Below, piece after piece: positions 1-9,384 of a stretch of DNA of 64,000 nt (its first letter is position 1; the number at the start of each line of letters is the position of its first letter). Source of the stretch: DIGJ01 sp036658435 (lineage in GTDB: Bacteria; Bacillota; Clostridia; Lachnospirales; Lachnospiraceae); assembly GCA_036658435.1 (NCBI GenBank), contig JAVXEO010000001.1, positions 45,697-109,696 of the forward strand, read 5' to 3'. A model generated the notes under the pieces. That model was not told where the DNA came from. It did not search any database and worked only from the letters and a program-made list of their open reading frames with translations. A program made the translations under genes and the position numbers.

Positions 1-784
1 GGATGAACACACCATACTTGGTGTCCTTGTTATTATTGAAGACATGACAGAAATTCGAAGATTAGAGAATGTAAGAAGTGATTTTGTATCCAATGTAACC
101 CATGAACTAAAGACTCCCCTTACATCCATTCGGGGATTTGTAGATACCTTGAAAAATGGAGCTGTGCAGGATGCCAATGTAGCAATGCGTTTTTTGGATA
201 TTATTGATATTGAAACAGAAAGATTGTCTTCCCTGATTCAGGACATACTGTTGCTTTCGGAAATTGAGTCGAAACAGGACTTTGATGTAGAATCCTGCAA
301 TGTGAACCGAGTGATTTTAGAGGTGAAAAATCTATTGGAATCGGAATTTTTGGGAGAAGTAAAATTTCAAATGGAAGTGGAACCGTATATCCGCCCCTAT
401 CCTTGCAATCCGGGACGGTTAAAGGAACTTTTGATTAACTTAATTGATAATGGATGCAAATATACAGAAAAAGGATATGTAAAATTAATTTGTAAAGAAA
501 AAGGGAACCAGCTTTATATAAAAGTAGAAGATACCGGAATTGGAATCGAAGAGGAACACCTTTCCCGCATCTTTGAACGTTTTTACCGTGTGGATAAAAG
601 CCGTTCAAGAAAGCAGGGAGGAACTGGGCTTGGTTTGTCCATTGTAAAGCATATTGTAGAACTTTATAATGGAAAAATAAAGGTTGACAGCGTGGTTCTA
701 AAAGGGACTACTTTTGAAATCTCGCTTCCTTATGGAGAATCCTCCAGGCAATTTCAAGAGACAGACTTCCAATCCATATGGTAA
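1..784 (+). CDS. Sensor histidine kinase, PhoR-like, 5' truncated
   Basis: The reading frame is open from base 2, before the first ATG at 44, so the gene starts outside the window; the visible upstream residues (DEHTILGVLVIIEDMTEIRR) look like the end of a PAS domain. Counting from the ATG, the HisKA box holds the phospho-accepting His at residue 20 (SNVTHELKTPL). It is followed by a HATPase_c domain with the N box (NLIDNGCKYTEKG), G1 (DTGIGI) and G2 (GGTGLGLSIV) motifs. The protein should autophosphorylate and pass phosphate to a response regulator probably encoded just upstream, outside the window. PhoR/WalK-type kinases have this HisKA-HATPase order; the stimulus cannot be inferred from the fragment. 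Its last 77 bases overlap the 3' end of the convergent DUF1461 gene. Confidence 0.95.
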   Translation, partial: DEHTILGVLVIIEDMTEIRRLENVRSDFVSNVTHELKTPLTSIRGFVDTLKNGAVQDANVAMRFLDIIDIETERLSSLIQDILLLSEIESKQDFDVESCNVNRVILEVKNLLESEFLGEVKFQMEVEPYIRPYPCNPGRLKELLINLIDNGCKYTEKGYVKLICKEKGNQLYIKVEDTGIGIEEEHLSRIFERFYRVDKSRSRKQGGTGLGLSIVKHIVELYNGKIKVDSVVLKGTTFEISLPYGESSRQFQETDFQSIW

Positions 785-1352
785 AGACTATGAAGATAGC
801 AGCATCCATAAAAAATGCTTCCGGAAGAATGTGGATAATCGGATCGGTTTCCGGTGAAAAGAGCCAGTAATCATTACGAAAAAGCAAAGTATGAAAGAGT
901 AAAAATACCCGATTAAAATCAATAAAAAAGCATGCAATAAGTAAAAGTGGAAGGATTGCAGTATAAAGAGCAGAGGAATGGAGAAAATACCAGTCCTTTG
1001 CTTTCCTTTTCTTAGAAATTAAATAAAACAAAAGGAGAACGGAAAAGCCGGAAAAGATAAAAAAAGTTCGAAAGACAGTTTTTACCTCTTCAAAATGAAC
1101 CCGACCTTCTTTCGAAGAAGGAAAAGAAGAAAGGGAAAAATCACCATGGTAAAAAGGGGAGTAGTAGTCAATTAAAGAATCATAATTACGGATAATTTCC
1201 ATTTCTTCAAAGCCACTGCTTTCTACAATATTAAGATGCTCTATTTCCATATAATAAAAAGGACGAAAAAAAAGGACAATGCTAAGACCAAGAGAAAGGA
1301 AAACGCAGAAAAAAAGTAAACTGCAAAGAAAGGCAAACAGATGACATTTCAT
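708..1352 (-). CDS. TIGR01906/DUF1461 family integral membrane protein
   Basis: The 214-residue protein is predicted to have about four membrane segments (roughly residues 5-28, 100-118, 133-150 and 185-205) with an extracytoplasmic loop after the first. The motif NDYWLFSPETDPIIHILPE near residue 165 is the hallmark I associate with the DUF1461/TIGR01906 family, whose function is unknown. The frame stays open upstream to 1517, but the ATG at 1352 is chosen because a GGAG sits just upstream and a near-consensus promoter at 1425-1453 would start transcription after the longer start. The gene is convergent with the histidine kinase and overlaps its 3' end, so each transcript carries antisense sequence to the other. 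The family call is fairly secure; the role is not known. Confidence 0.8.
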   Translation of the reverse strand: MKCHLFAFLCSLLFFCVFLSLGLSIVLFFRPFYYMEIEHLNIVESSGFEEMEIIRNYDSLIDYYSPFYHGDFSLSSFPSSKEGRVHFEEVKTVFRTFFIFSGFSVLLLFYLISKKRKAKDWYFLHSSALYTAILPLLLIACFFIDFNRVFLLFHTLLFRNDYWLFSPETDPIIHILPEAFFMDAAIFIVFTIWIGSLSLEIAWRILHKEARFQK

Positions 1353-1424
1353 AAAAGCTCCAATCTGGGCGTTTTGTGCGCCGGAAGAATCAAAATACAA
1401 AGCAGTAAACTTGCTTATTTTTCC

Positions 1425-1453
1425 ATTATATGATAAAATGTCACACAATGCAA
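1425..1453 (-). promoter_or_regulatory. Sigma-A promoter for the DUF1461 gene
   Basis: Read on the minus strand, TTGCAT (1448-1453) is followed after exactly 17 bases by TATAAT (1425-1430). Transcription would start near 1418, leaving a leader of about 65 bases before the ATG at 1352 and excluding the longer start at 1517. Confidence 0.75.
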
Positions 1454-1515
1454 AGACGAAAAGAAAGACTTTCAACGAAAAGAAAGATTTTCGAAAGTGC
1501 GAATAATGGAAGGAC

Positions 1516-2355
1516 ATGGGTATAAAAATGGCATATGAAATGATAGTGCTGGATTTGGATGGAACCTTAACGAACTCAAAAAAAGAAATTTCTCCTAAAA
1601 CAAAAAAAGCATTGATGAAGACACAAGAAGATGGAATTAAAATTGTACTGGCTTCCGGAAGACCTACCCCAGGTATTTTACATCTTGCAAAAGAACTGGA
1701 GCTGGATCAATATGATGGATATATATTATCTTTCAATGGTGCAAAAATTATTCACTGTGCATCGAAAGAGGTTATTTATAACAAAACACTTCCAAAAGAT
1801 ATGATATCCATGATCTTTCAAGAAGTGAAACGGTTGGGAACCGGTATTTTGACCTATACGGAAGAAGAAATTATTTCGGGAAATGGGATTGACCAATATT
1901 CTCAATTGGAGTCAAGAGTCAATAAAATACCCATGAAAGAGGTAGAGGATTTTGACAAATATATTGACTTTCCTATCAACAAGTGTTTATTAACGGCAGA
2001 TCCGGATAAAATTCTATATGCAGAGGAAGAATTAAAAGAAAAGTTTAAAGAAAAACTAAACATATACAAATCAGAACCTTTTTTCTTGGAAATCATGCCT
2101 AAGAACATTGATAAAGCTTACTCTTTGAGTAAATTGCTGGAGCATGTAGGAATCAATAGAAAACAGATGATATGTTGTGGAGATGGTTTTAATGACCTGT
2201 CTATGATTCGTTATGCAGGGCTTGGGGTAGCCATGAAAAATGCACAGGATCCAGTAAAAAAGGAAGCAGATTTCATTACTCTGTCAAACGATGAGGATGG
2301 CATTGCTTATGTAATAGAGAAATTTATAGAAAAGGAGATAGATTATGAGTTTTAA
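1516..2355 (+). CDS. Cof-type HAD-IIB family phosphatase
   Basis: The 279-residue protein is of normal length for Cof/YidA-like sugar-phosphate or nucleotide phosphatases. Motif I is DLDGTLT (nucleophile Asp at about residue 13), motif II is the Ser of LASGRP, motif III is the Lys of NIDKAYSL, and motif IV is GDGFNDLSM, which binds Mg. A C2-type cap lies between motifs II and III. The enzyme is cytoplasmic and its substrate cannot be told from sequence. The start is ambiguous: ATG 1516 has GGAAGG only two bases upstream, while the in-frame ATG at 1528 (MAYEMIVLDLDG) has AAGGA 13 bases upstream and matches the usual family N-terminus. The stop overlaps the peptidase start by 11 bases, so the two are probably coupled. 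Confidence 0.9.
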   Translation: MGIKMAYEMIVLDLDGTLTNSKKEISPKTKKALMKTQEDGIKIVLASGRPTPGILHLAKELELDQYDGYILSFNGAKIIHCASKEVIYNKTLPKDMISMIFQEVKRLGTGILTYTEEEIISGNGIDQYSQLESRVNKIPMKEVEDFDKYIDFPINKCLLTADPDKILYAEEELKEKFKEKLNIYKSEPFFLEIMPKNIDKAYSLSKLLEHVGINRKQMICCGDGFNDLSMIRYAGLGVAMKNAQDPVKKEADFITLSNDEDGIAYVIEKFIEKEIDYEF

Positions 2356-5263
2356 CATAGATAACTATGAAACAATAGGAGAACAAAATTTAGAAGAAAT
2401 TGAAAGCAAAGGACTTGTTTTACGGCATAAAAAAAGTGGAGCAAGAGTGGTAATTCTAAGTAATCAAGATGATAACAAGGTATTTTCCATTGGATTTCGT
2501 ACACCACCCAGTGATTCTACAGGAGTACCTCATATTATTGAACATACTGTTTTGTGTGGTTCAAAAGAATTTCCGGCAAAAGACCCCTTTATTGAATTGA
2601 CCAAGGGTTCCTTAAATACATTTTTAAACGCAATGACCTATTCCGATAAAACCATTTATCCGATTGCAAGCTGTAATAACAAAGATTTTGCTAATTTGAT
2701 GCATGTTTATATGGATGCGGTGTTTTTTCCCAACATTTACAAAAAAGAAGAAATCTTCAAACAGGAAGGCTGGCATTATGAATTAGAAGAAATGGACGGA
2801 GAACTGATTTATAATGGTGTTGTTTACAATGAAATGAAAGGTGCATTTTCTTCCCCGGAGGAGATTCTTTTTCGAAGTATTCAGCAGGCTGTGCTTCCGG
2901 ATACTCCTTATGGTGTGGAATCCGGTGGAAATCCGGACTTTATACCCGATCTTTCCTATGAAGAGTTCCTGGCGTTCCATCGTAAGTTTTATCATGCCTC
3001 TAATAGTTACATTTATTTATATGGAGATATGGACATAGAGGAACGCTTAAAATGGATGGATCTTCATTATTTATCAAAGTTTGATAAGGTGGAGGTGGAT
3101 TCCTCTATTAAAATGCAGGAGCCATTTGGAAAAATGCAGGAGACAGTAGAAGAATATTCCATTGGAGAAGAAGAGTCCGAGAAGGAGAAAACCTATTTAA
3201 GCTATAATGTGCTAATTGAAACCAGCCTGGATGAGAAACTGTATCTGGCGTTCCAAATTCTTGAATATGCTCTTCTTTCAGCACCGGGGGCACCACTAAA
3301 ACAGGCAATTTTAGATGCAGGAATTGGAAAAGATGTGCTAAGCAGCTATGATAATGGAATTCAACAACCTATTTTTTCAATTATAACAAAGAATGCAGAG
3401 CCTTGGCAAAAAGAGAGCTTTGTTGCCTTAATCAAAGAAACCTTAGAAAACATTGTGAAAAAGGGAATGGATGAAAGAGCACTGGAAGGCGCTATTAATT
3501 ACTTTGAATTTCGTTATCGGGAAGCCGATTATGGACAATATCCAAAAGGACTTATGTATGGAATCCAGATATTAGACAGCTGGCTTTATCATGATGAAAA
3601 ACCATTTATTCATTTGTGTGCAGATAAAACCTTTGCTTTTTTGAAAGAGTCCATTGGTACCGGATATTATGAAAAACTAATTCAAACGTATTTAATCCAC
3701 AGCAATCACTGTGCGGTGGTAGTTGTAAAACCCGCATGCGGACTTACAAACCGCATGGAAGAGAGACTAAAAGAAAAGTTGGAAAACTATAAAAATAGTT
3801 TGACAAAGGAAGAAAAACAACAGTTAATTCAAGATACAAAAGCTCTCCATGGGTATGAAATGACACCCGCTACAAAGGAAGAGAACGAAACAATCCCCCT
3901 TCTTTCAAGAGAGGATATTGATAAGAAATGCAAGCCTCTTTACAATGAAGAAAAGGAAATTGCCGGGGTAAAGGTGATACACCATAGAATGCATACCAAT
4001 AAGATTGCATATTTAAGAATGAGCTTTGATGTAACAGAATATGCAGAAGCGGCATCTTATCTTGGACTTTTGTCTACCATGTTAGGCTATGTGGATACCA
4101 AAAATTACAGTTTTCTTGAGTTCTCCAATGAAGTAAACATTCATACGGGTGGATTGGCATCAGACATAAATGTATATAACGAAAAAGGATTTGATGGAAA
4201 CTACAAAGCATTTTTTGAAATCCGAACCAAGGTATTATATGAAAAAGCAGCAAAGGCACTTTCTATTATAGAGGAAATGCTTTCCAACACAATATTAGAG
4301 GATGAAAAGCGATTAAAGGAAATTCTATTGGAAACCCGTTCTCGTATGGAAATGAAGATGATCTCCAAAGGACACACGACAGCTGTAGACCGCGCCATGT
4401 CTTATTTTTGTGAAAGCGCAGTTTTTGAGGAAATGGCAGGGGGAATTGCCTACTATGAATTTATTGTAGACATGGAAGAACATTTTGAAGAAAAGAAAAG
4501 TGAATTAATTTCAAATTTAAAAAAATGGATGCTTTCTATTTTCAGAAAAGATAATTTAATTATAAGCTATACAGCAGATGAACAAGGATATGAGATTTTA
4601 GAAGAAAATCTTCCTAACTTTCTTTCTACTTTAAATGGAAGGGAAGATAAAAAAATTGGCAGGAAAAATCTGAAAACAGAAAAAACGAAGGAAGGATTCA
4701 AAACACCGGGACAGGTACAGTACGTTGCTCGCTGTGGCAGTTATAAAGCAAGCGGAAAGGAATATACAGGGGCTTTGCGTGTCTTAAAGGTTATTCTCAG
4801 CTATGATTATTTATGGAACCATATTCGTGTAAAAGGGGGAGCCTATGGCTGTATGTGTGGATTTTCCATGTCAGGATATGGATACTTTACATCCTACCGG
4901 GATCCTAATTTACGGGAAACCGATATGGTATATGGTGGTTTATATGAATATGTGAAGAATTTTACCTTGGAAGATCGAGACATGACGAAGTATGTAATTG
5001 GTGCAATCAGCAGTCTTGATGTACCGATGAATCCATCTGCAAAGGGCAGCCGGTCTTTTGGAGCTTATTTATGTGGTGTAACGGAGGAGGATTTACAAAA
5101 AGAAAGAGATCAGGTACTTGCAGCCGACCGAGAAACCATACGAAACACAGCGGAAATTGTAAAAGCAATTATAGAAGATGATAATTTATGTGTAGTGGGA
5201 AGCGAAACCAAGATAGAGGAAAATAGAGATATGTTTTATGTAGTAAGGAATTTACTTGCATAA
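2345..5263 (+). CDS. M16C-family zinc metallopeptidase (insulinase/PreP-like)
   Basis: The 972-residue size and four-lobed layout fit the M16C presequence-protease branch, in which one chain forms the whole peptide-degrading chamber. The inverted zinc motif HxxEH is at residues 63-67 (HIIEH), and the third ligand is probably Glu163 in NEMKGAF. A C-terminal inactive M16 half with the typical basic/glycine stretch (RVKGGAYGCMCGF) follows. No signal peptide is visible, so it is likely cytoplasmic and digests small peptides. It overlaps the HAD gene by 11 bases and is followed by era. Bacterial members are poorly characterised, so the in vivo substrate is unknown. Confidence 0.93.
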   Translation: MSFNIDNYETIGEQNLEEIESKGLVLRHKKSGARVVILSNQDDNKVFSIGFRTPPSDSTGVPHIIEHTVLCGSKEFPAKDPFIELTKGSLNTFLNAMTYSDKTIYPIASCNNKDFANLMHVYMDAVFFPNIYKKEEIFKQEGWHYELEEMDGELIYNGVVYNEMKGAFSSPEEILFRSIQQAVLPDTPYGVESGGNPDFIPDLSYEEFLAFHRKFYHASNSYIYLYGDMDIEERLKWMDLHYLSKFDKVEVDSSIKMQEPFGKMQETVEEYSIGEEESEKEKTYLSYNVLIETSLDEKLYLAFQILEYALLSAPGAPLKQAILDAGIGKDVLSSYDNGIQQPIFSIITKNAEPWQKESFVALIKETLENIVKKGMDERALEGAINYFEFRYREADYGQYPKGLMYGIQILDSWLYHDEKPFIHLCADKTFAFLKESIGTGYYEKLIQTYLIHSNHCAVVVVKPACGLTNRMEERLKEKLENYKNSLTKEEKQQLIQDTKALHGYEMTPATKEENETIPLLSREDIDKKCKPLYNEEKEIAGVKVIHHRMHTNKIAYLRMSFDVTEYAEAASYLGLLSTMLGYVDTKNYSFLEFSNEVNIHTGGLASDINVYNEKGFDGNYKAFFEIRTKVLYEKAAKALSIIEEMLSNTILEDEKRLKEILLETRSRMEMKMISKGHTTAVDRAMSYFCESAVFEEMAGGIAYYEFIVDMEEHFEEKKSELISNLKKWMLSIFRKDNLIISYTADEQGYEILEENLPNFLSTLNGREDKKIGRKNLKTEKTKEGFKTPGQVQYVARCGSYKASGKEYTGALRVLKVILSYDYLWNHIRVKGGAYGCMCGFSMSGYGYFTSYRDPNLRETDMVYGGLYEYVKNFTLEDRDMTKYVIGAISSLDVPMNPSAKGSRSFGAYLCGVTEEDLQKERDQVLAADRETIRNTAEIVKAIIEDDNLCVVGSETKIEENRDMFYVVRNLLA

Positions 5264-5284
5264 AAATAAAGGGTAGTACATGAT
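5256..5284 (+). promoter_or_regulatory. Candidate promoter for era
   Basis: TTGCAT (5256-5261), formed at the end of the peptidase gene, lies 17 bases before CATGAT (5279-5284), a four-of-six match to the -10 consensus. It would drive era and the genes behind it. The -10 is weak. Confidence 0.4.
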
Positions 5285-5324
5285 AAAGTAAGGAAGTCAT
5301 AGTATTCATACGAGGAGGATAAGA

Positions 5325-6230
5325 ATGGAAAAGGAATTTAAGTCAGGCTTTGTGACCTTAATAGGACGGCCCAATGTAGGTAAATCTACCTTAATGAATC
5401 AGCTAATAGGAATGAAGATAGCGATTACTTCAAACAAACCACAGACAACGAGAAATCGGATTCAAACGGTTTTTACCAGTGAAAAAGGGCAGATTGTTTT
5501 TCTGGATACACCGGGAATACACAAAGCAAAGAACAAACTGGGAGAATACATGGTATCCGTAGCGGAAAGAACTTTGGGGGAAGTGGATGTTATTTTATGG
5601 CTTGTGGAGCCGACTACGTTTATTGGAGCGGGAGAAATGCACATTGCAGAACAATTGTCCCATCTTAAAACGCCGGTTATTTTGGTTATTAATAAAATAG
5701 ACATGGTAAAAAAAGAAGAAATACTAACTTTTATCGATAAATATAAAGACATTTGTAATTTTGCGGAAATTATTCCGGTATCGGCACTGAAGGGGGAAAA
5801 TACAGATACATTGGTAGACTCTATTTTTAAATATTTAAAAGAAGGTCCCCAGTTCTATGATGAAGATACGGTAACGGACCAGCCGGAGAGACAGATTGTT
5901 TCCGAACTAATCCGGGAGAAAGCGCTGCGCCGTTTAGATGATGAAATTCCTCATGGAATTGCAGTGGCAATTGAATCCATGAAGACAAGAAGACATGGAC
6001 ATATAATCGATATTGAAGCAACCATTGTATGCGAACGGGATTCTCACAAAGGCATTATTATTGGAAAACAAGGAGCTATGTTAAAGGCAATTGGAACCGA
6101 TGCCAGAAAAGAAATTGAGAATCTCTTGGACACAAAAGTAAATCTGCAGCTGTGGGTAAAGGTAAAAAAAGACTGGAGAGACAGCGACTTTTTAATGAAG
6201 AATTATGGATATAACAAAAAAGAATTGTAG
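5325..6230 (+). CDS. era: GTPase Era, 16S rRNA maturation
   Basis: The 301-residue protein has the full Era architecture: an N-terminal GTPase domain with G1 GRPNVGKS (14-21), G2 in TTRNR, G3 DTPG (61-64) and G4 NKID (123-126), followed by a C-terminal KH domain with the GKQG loop (IIIGKQGAML) near residue 245. Era binds the 3' end of 16S rRNA and assists 30S assembly. GAGGAGG precedes the ATG at good spacing. The neighbours yqzL and recO are the usual ones in Firmicutes. Identification is certain. Confidence 0.98.
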   Translation: MEKEFKSGFVTLIGRPNVGKSTLMNQLIGMKIAITSNKPQTTRNRIQTVFTSEKGQIVFLDTPGIHKAKNKLGEYMVSVAERTLGEVDVILWLVEPTTFIGAGEMHIAEQLSHLKTPVILVINKIDMVKKEEILTFIDKYKDICNFAEIIPVSALKGENTDTLVDSIFKYLKEGPQFYDEDTVTDQPERQIVSELIREKALRRLDDEIPHGIAVAIESMKTRRHGHIIDIEATIVCERDSHKGIIIGKQGAMLKAIGTDARKEIENLLDTKVNLQLWVKVKKDWRDSDFLMKNYGYNKKEL

Positions 6231-6306
6231 AGAAAATCGTATAGGGAGTGCTTTAGTGGAAACCCTAAGAGTAGAGGATTTGAAAATATTCAGGGGGTAC
6301 ACTTTT

Positions 6307-6486
6307 ATGAAAAATGTGGAACATTGGAATGTATTTGAACAAACAGGAAGCATAGATGCTTATTTATTATATGCCTGCGCAAGTGAAAAAGGACCGTCAG
6401 AAGTAGACGAAGAAGGTGAAGTAAATGATGAATCAGGAAAGTATTATGGGAATGGTACTTTCCGCCACACCGGTGGGGGAATATGA
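6307..6486 (+). CDS. YqzL-like small protein
   Basis: A 59-residue ORF starts at an ATG preceded by AGGGGG nine bases upstream. Its beginning, HWNVFEQTGSIDAYLLY, resembles the short YqzL protein that sits between era and recO in Bacillus (W-x-F-x-TG-x-ID-x-YLL pattern). The C-terminal part, after about residue 28, is acidic and glycine-rich and has no family resemblance I know. It overlaps recO by 62 bases in another frame, which is unusual and may mean that only the first 35 residues matter. The frame is open upstream to 6205, inside era, but that start lacks a ribosome site. Function is unknown. Confidence 0.6.
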   Translation: MKNVEHWNVFEQTGSIDAYLLYACASEKGPSEVDEEGEVNDESGKYYGNGTFRHTGGGI

Positions 6487-7168
6487 TAAAAGGCTGGTGC
6501 TTTTAACGAAGGAACATGGTAAAATAACTGCTTTTGCAAAGGGTGCAAGAAGACCAAACTGCGCCCTGCTTGCTTGCAGCCAGCCTTTTACTTTTGGACG
6601 ATTTCAGGTTTATCAGGGAAAAACCGCATATACTTTAGTAGGGGCAGAAATCAGCAATTATTTTGAGGATCTGCGGTTTGATTTTAATGCCGTTTGCTAT
6701 GGACTTTATTTTTGTGAGTTTGCAGATTATCTTTCAAGAGAAAATGAAAACAGTACAAAAATTCTAAAGCTGCTTTATCAGTCTCTGCGGGCATTATCTA
6801 AGAAGACAATACCTTTTACGCTGATCCGTTACATATTTGAGTTTAAGATTATGGCTTTAAATGGAGAAGCACTTCAGGTATTTGAATGTGTAAAATGCGG
6901 AAAAAAGGAAGCCGGAACCCTTCTAAGTGTGAGGGAAGGTGGACTTGTATGCAAAGACTGTAAGCGGAAAGAAACGGATACGATAGACCTTGATGAGGCA
7001 ACGGTATACACGCTTCAATTTATCATTGCAACCCAAATTGAAAAGTTATATACCTTTCATGTAAATCAGGAAGTTCTTGAAAAATTACGCCTGCTTTCTA
7101 ACCAATATTTAGCTATCTATGTAGGACATTCTTTTAATTCTCTTGAATTTTTGGAAAATGAATGTTGA
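6425..7168 (+). CDS. recO: DNA repair protein RecO
   Basis: The 247-residue protein has the N-terminal OB fold (GMVLSATPVGEYDKRLVLL), the helical RecO C-domain and a four-cysteine zinc site, CVKCGKK...CKDC, around residues 157-180. RecO loads RecA on SSB-coated single-stranded DNA in the RecFOR pathway. ATG 6425 is followed at once by a second ATG at 6428; AAGGTG six bases upstream serves either. It lies in the conserved era-recO order and begins inside the YqzL-like ORF, suggesting translational coupling. Confidence 0.95.
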   Translation: MMNQESIMGMVLSATPVGEYDKRLVLLTKEHGKITAFAKGARRPNCALLACSQPFTFGRFQVYQGKTAYTLVGAEISNYFEDLRFDFNAVCYGLYFCEFADYLSRENENSTKILKLLYQSLRALSKKTIPFTLIRYIFEFKIMALNGEALQVFECVKCGKKEAGTLLSVREGGLVCKDCKRKETDTIDLDEATVYTLQFIIATQIEKLYTFHVNQEVLEKLRLLSNQYLAIYVGHSFNSLEFLENEC

Positions 7169-7193
7169 AAATAGTTTGCCAAGAGGTTAGAAT
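7165..7193 (+). promoter_or_regulatory. Promoter for the lipoprotein-glyS pair
   Basis: TTGAAA (7165-7170), overlapping the recO stop codon, is followed after 17 bases by TAGAAT (7188-7193). This would separate the lipoprotein and glyS from era-recO transcription. Confidence 0.6.
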
Positions 7194-7247
7194 AAATAAG
7201 AAATGGATAGGAAACAAAGTACGTAAAGGGCAAATAGGAGTATACAG

Positions 7248-7844
7248 ATGAAAAAAGGAACGCTTCTGATGGGGATGGGAATTCTAAGTTCTTGTCTGCT
7301 TATGGGATGCAAGTCAGGCAGTACCAATTTAGATGCAAAAAACTTAGAAAATATGACCTTGTCGGTTAATAAGGCTGGAAATATACAGATGGGTATGGTA
7401 GAATCTTTTGATAAGTCTTACTATGATGAAACGGAACTAAAAGATTATTTAGAAGAAGTAATTACGGAATACAATAAAACTGCAGGAAAAAATGCGGTAA
7501 AGATGTCTTCTTTTTTTGTGGAAAACAAAAGAGCCAGTGCAGTATTTGTTTATGATCAAATGAAAAATTATAAAGAATTAAATGAAACCAAAGGGGAATA
7601 TTTATCCCTGGAAGAAGCTAAATCTATACTTCCTGATATTCTAAAAACTCCAAAAGGTGAAGAAAAAACAGTAGATGAGATTTTAGCAGAAACAGACAGT
7701 AAGAAGTACAAAGTACTTTTTATAGAAGAGGAATATGATGTAATTGTAGATGGAAAAGTGAAATATTACTCCAATGGTGAATGTTTGAACGAAGAGTCTG
7801 TACATACACCGGCTGCAGATACTTCAGTTATTATATTTAAATAA
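7248..7844 (+). CDS. Predicted lipoprotein of unknown function
   Basis: The 198-residue protein has a type II signal peptide: a basic N-terminus (MKKGT), a hydrophobic stretch and a lipobox LMGC with the lipidated Cys at 21, followed by a polar KSGSTN linker. The mature part is acidic and contains no motif I recognise. It should be anchored on the outer face of the membrane. It sits 19 bases before glyS with its own upstream promoter, so the two are probably cotranscribed, though no functional link to tRNA charging is evident. I remember similar small lipoproteins at this position in other Lachnospiraceae but cannot name a family. Confidence 0.8.
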   Translation: MKKGTLLMGMGILSSCLLMGCKSGSTNLDAKNLENMTLSVNKAGNIQMGMVESFDKSYYDETELKDYLEEVITEYNKTAGKNAVKMSSFFVENKRASAVFVYDQMKNYKELNETKGEYLSLEEAKSILPDILKTPKGEEKTVDEILAETDSKKYKVLFIEEEYDVIVDGKVKYYSNGECLNEESVHTPAADTSVIIFK

Positions 7845-7863
7845 GATAAGAGAGGGTAAAAAC

Positions 7864-9252
7864 ATGGAAAAAACAATGGAAAAAATCGTTGCATTAGCAA
7901 AAGCCAGAGGATTCGTTTATCCGGGTTCGGAAATTTATGGAGGACTTGCCAATACATGGGATTATGGAAATCTTGGAGTTGAATTAAAAAATAATGTAAA
8001 AAAAGCATGGTGGAAAAAATTCATTCAGGAGAATCCCTACAATGTGGGGGTTGACTGTGCGATTTTGATGAACCCACAGACGTGGGTTGCATCCGGACAT
8101 TTAGGAAGTTTTTCAGATCCATTAATGGACTGCAAGGAATGCCACGAGCGGTTTCGAGCCGATAAAATTATTGAAGATTACATGCAGGAAAATGGAATTG
8201 TAATAGAAGGCAGTGTAGACTCTTGGTCAAATGAAGAGATGGCAGCGTACATTGAAGAAAAAAATATCGTTTGTCCAAGCTGCCAAAAACATAATTTTAC
8301 AGAGATTCGTCAGTTCAATCTTATGTTTAAGACCTTTCAGGGAGTAACCGAGGATGCCAAAAACACCGTTTATTTAAGACCGGAAACGGCACAAGGAATT
8401 TTTGTAAACTTTAAAAATGTACAGAGAACATCAAGAAAGAAAATTCCATTTGGTATCGGTCAGGTGGGTAAATCTTTCCGAAATGAAATTACACCAGGTA
8501 ACTTTACATTCCGTACCAGAGAATTTGAACAGATGGAATTGGAATTTTTCTGTGAGCCGGATACAGATTTAGAGTGGTTTGCCTATTGGAAAGAATTTTG
8601 CATTAACTGGCTAAAGAATTTAGGCATGAAAGAAGAGGAAATGCGTGTCCGTGATCATGATGCAGCCGAACTATCTTTTTACAGTAAGGCTACCAGTGAC
8701 ATTGAATTTTTATTTCCATTTGGCTGGGGTGAGTTATGGGGAATTGCAGATCGAACAGATTATGATTTGACGCAGCATCAAAATGTTTCCAAAGAGCCAA
8801 TGGACTATTTTGATGATGAGAAAAAAGAACGATACATCCCTTATGTAGTAGAACCATCTTTAGGAGCAGATCGCGTAACCCTGGCTTTCCTTTGCGGAGC
8901 TTACGATGAAGAGGAACTGGAAGGTGGGGATATTCGTACCGTACTTCATTTCCATCCGGCATTGGCACCAATTAAAATCGGTGTATTTCCATTGTCTAAA
9001 AAGCTAAATGAAGGAGCAGAAAAGGTATTTACAGAGCTAAGTAAAACCTACAACTGCGAATTCGATGATAGAGGAAATATTGGAAAGCGCTATAGAAGAC
9101 AAGACGAGATTGGAACACCTTTCTGCATTACTTATGATTTTGAATCAGACCAGGATCAGGCAGTAACGGTTCGTGATCGGGATACCATGGAACAAGAAAG
9201 AATTAAAATTGAGGACCTTAAAACTTACTTTGAAAAGAAATTTGAATTTTAA
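7864..9252 (+). CDS. glyS: Glycyl-tRNA synthetase, single-chain class II type
   Basis: The 462-residue enzyme is the homodimeric alpha2 glycyl-tRNA synthetase (GlyQS type) and not the bacterial two-subunit form. The N-terminus [14 protein letters not shown], the class II motif 2 region ([25 protein letters not shown]), motif 3 ([13 protein letters not shown]) and a C-terminal anticodon-binding domain ([12 protein letters not shown]) are all present. A Cys pair region (CKEC...CPSC) is in the insertion. It is cytoplasmic and attaches glycine to tRNA-Gly. The last codons (FEF-stop) are the first unit of an 18-base tandem repeat that runs downstream. Confidence 0.97.
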   Translation: MEKTMEKIVALAKARGFVYPGSEIYGGLANTWDYGNLGVELKNNVKKAWWKKFIQENPYNVGVDCAILMNPQTWVASGHLGSFSDPLMDCKECHERFRADKIIEDYMQENGIVIEGSVDSWSNEEMAAYIEEKNIVCPSCQKHNFTEIRQFNLMFKTFQGVTEDAKNTVYLRPETAQGIFVNFKNVQRTSRKKIPFGIGQVGKSFRNEITPGNFTFRTREFEQMELEFFCEPDTDLEWFAYWKEFCINWLKNLGMKEEEMRVRDHDAAELSFYSKATSDIEFLFPFGWGELWGIADRTDYDLTQHQNVSKEPMDYFDDEKKERYIPYVVEPSLGADRVTLAFLCGAYDEEELEGGDIRTVLHFHPALAPIKIGVFPLSKKLNEGAEKVFTELSKTYNCEFDDRGNIGKRYRRQDEIGTPFCITYDFESDQDQAVTVRDRDTMEQERIKIEDLKTYFEKKFEF

Positions 9253-9368
9253 TAGAAACTTGAATTTTAATAGAAACTTAAATTTTAATAGAAACTTAAA
9301 TTTTAAAAGAAATTTGAATTTTAAAAGAAAATGAAATTTTAATAGAAATTGAAATTTTTAAAAGAAAA
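9242..9368 (+). repeat. AT-rich 18-base tandem repeat at the 3' end of glyS
   Basis: Seven tandem units of about 18 bases follow one another, of the form TTGAATTTTAATAGAAAC: units start at 9242, 9260, 9278, 9296, 9314, 9332 and 9350. The first two are identical and later units diverge (TTAAA..., AAAAGAAAT), the last being 19 bases. The first unit contains the final glyS codons and the stop, so the array grew from the gene end. It lies within the 237-base gap before ppdK; the remainder of the gap carries the ppdK promoter and ribosome site. Confidence 0.9.
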
Positions 9369-9384
9369 TGTTTTGTAAAAGGAC

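Noticed and set aside
9242..9368. The 18-base array as a CRISPR
   Set aside because: Units are contiguous without spacers, too short and AT-only, and no cas gene is present.
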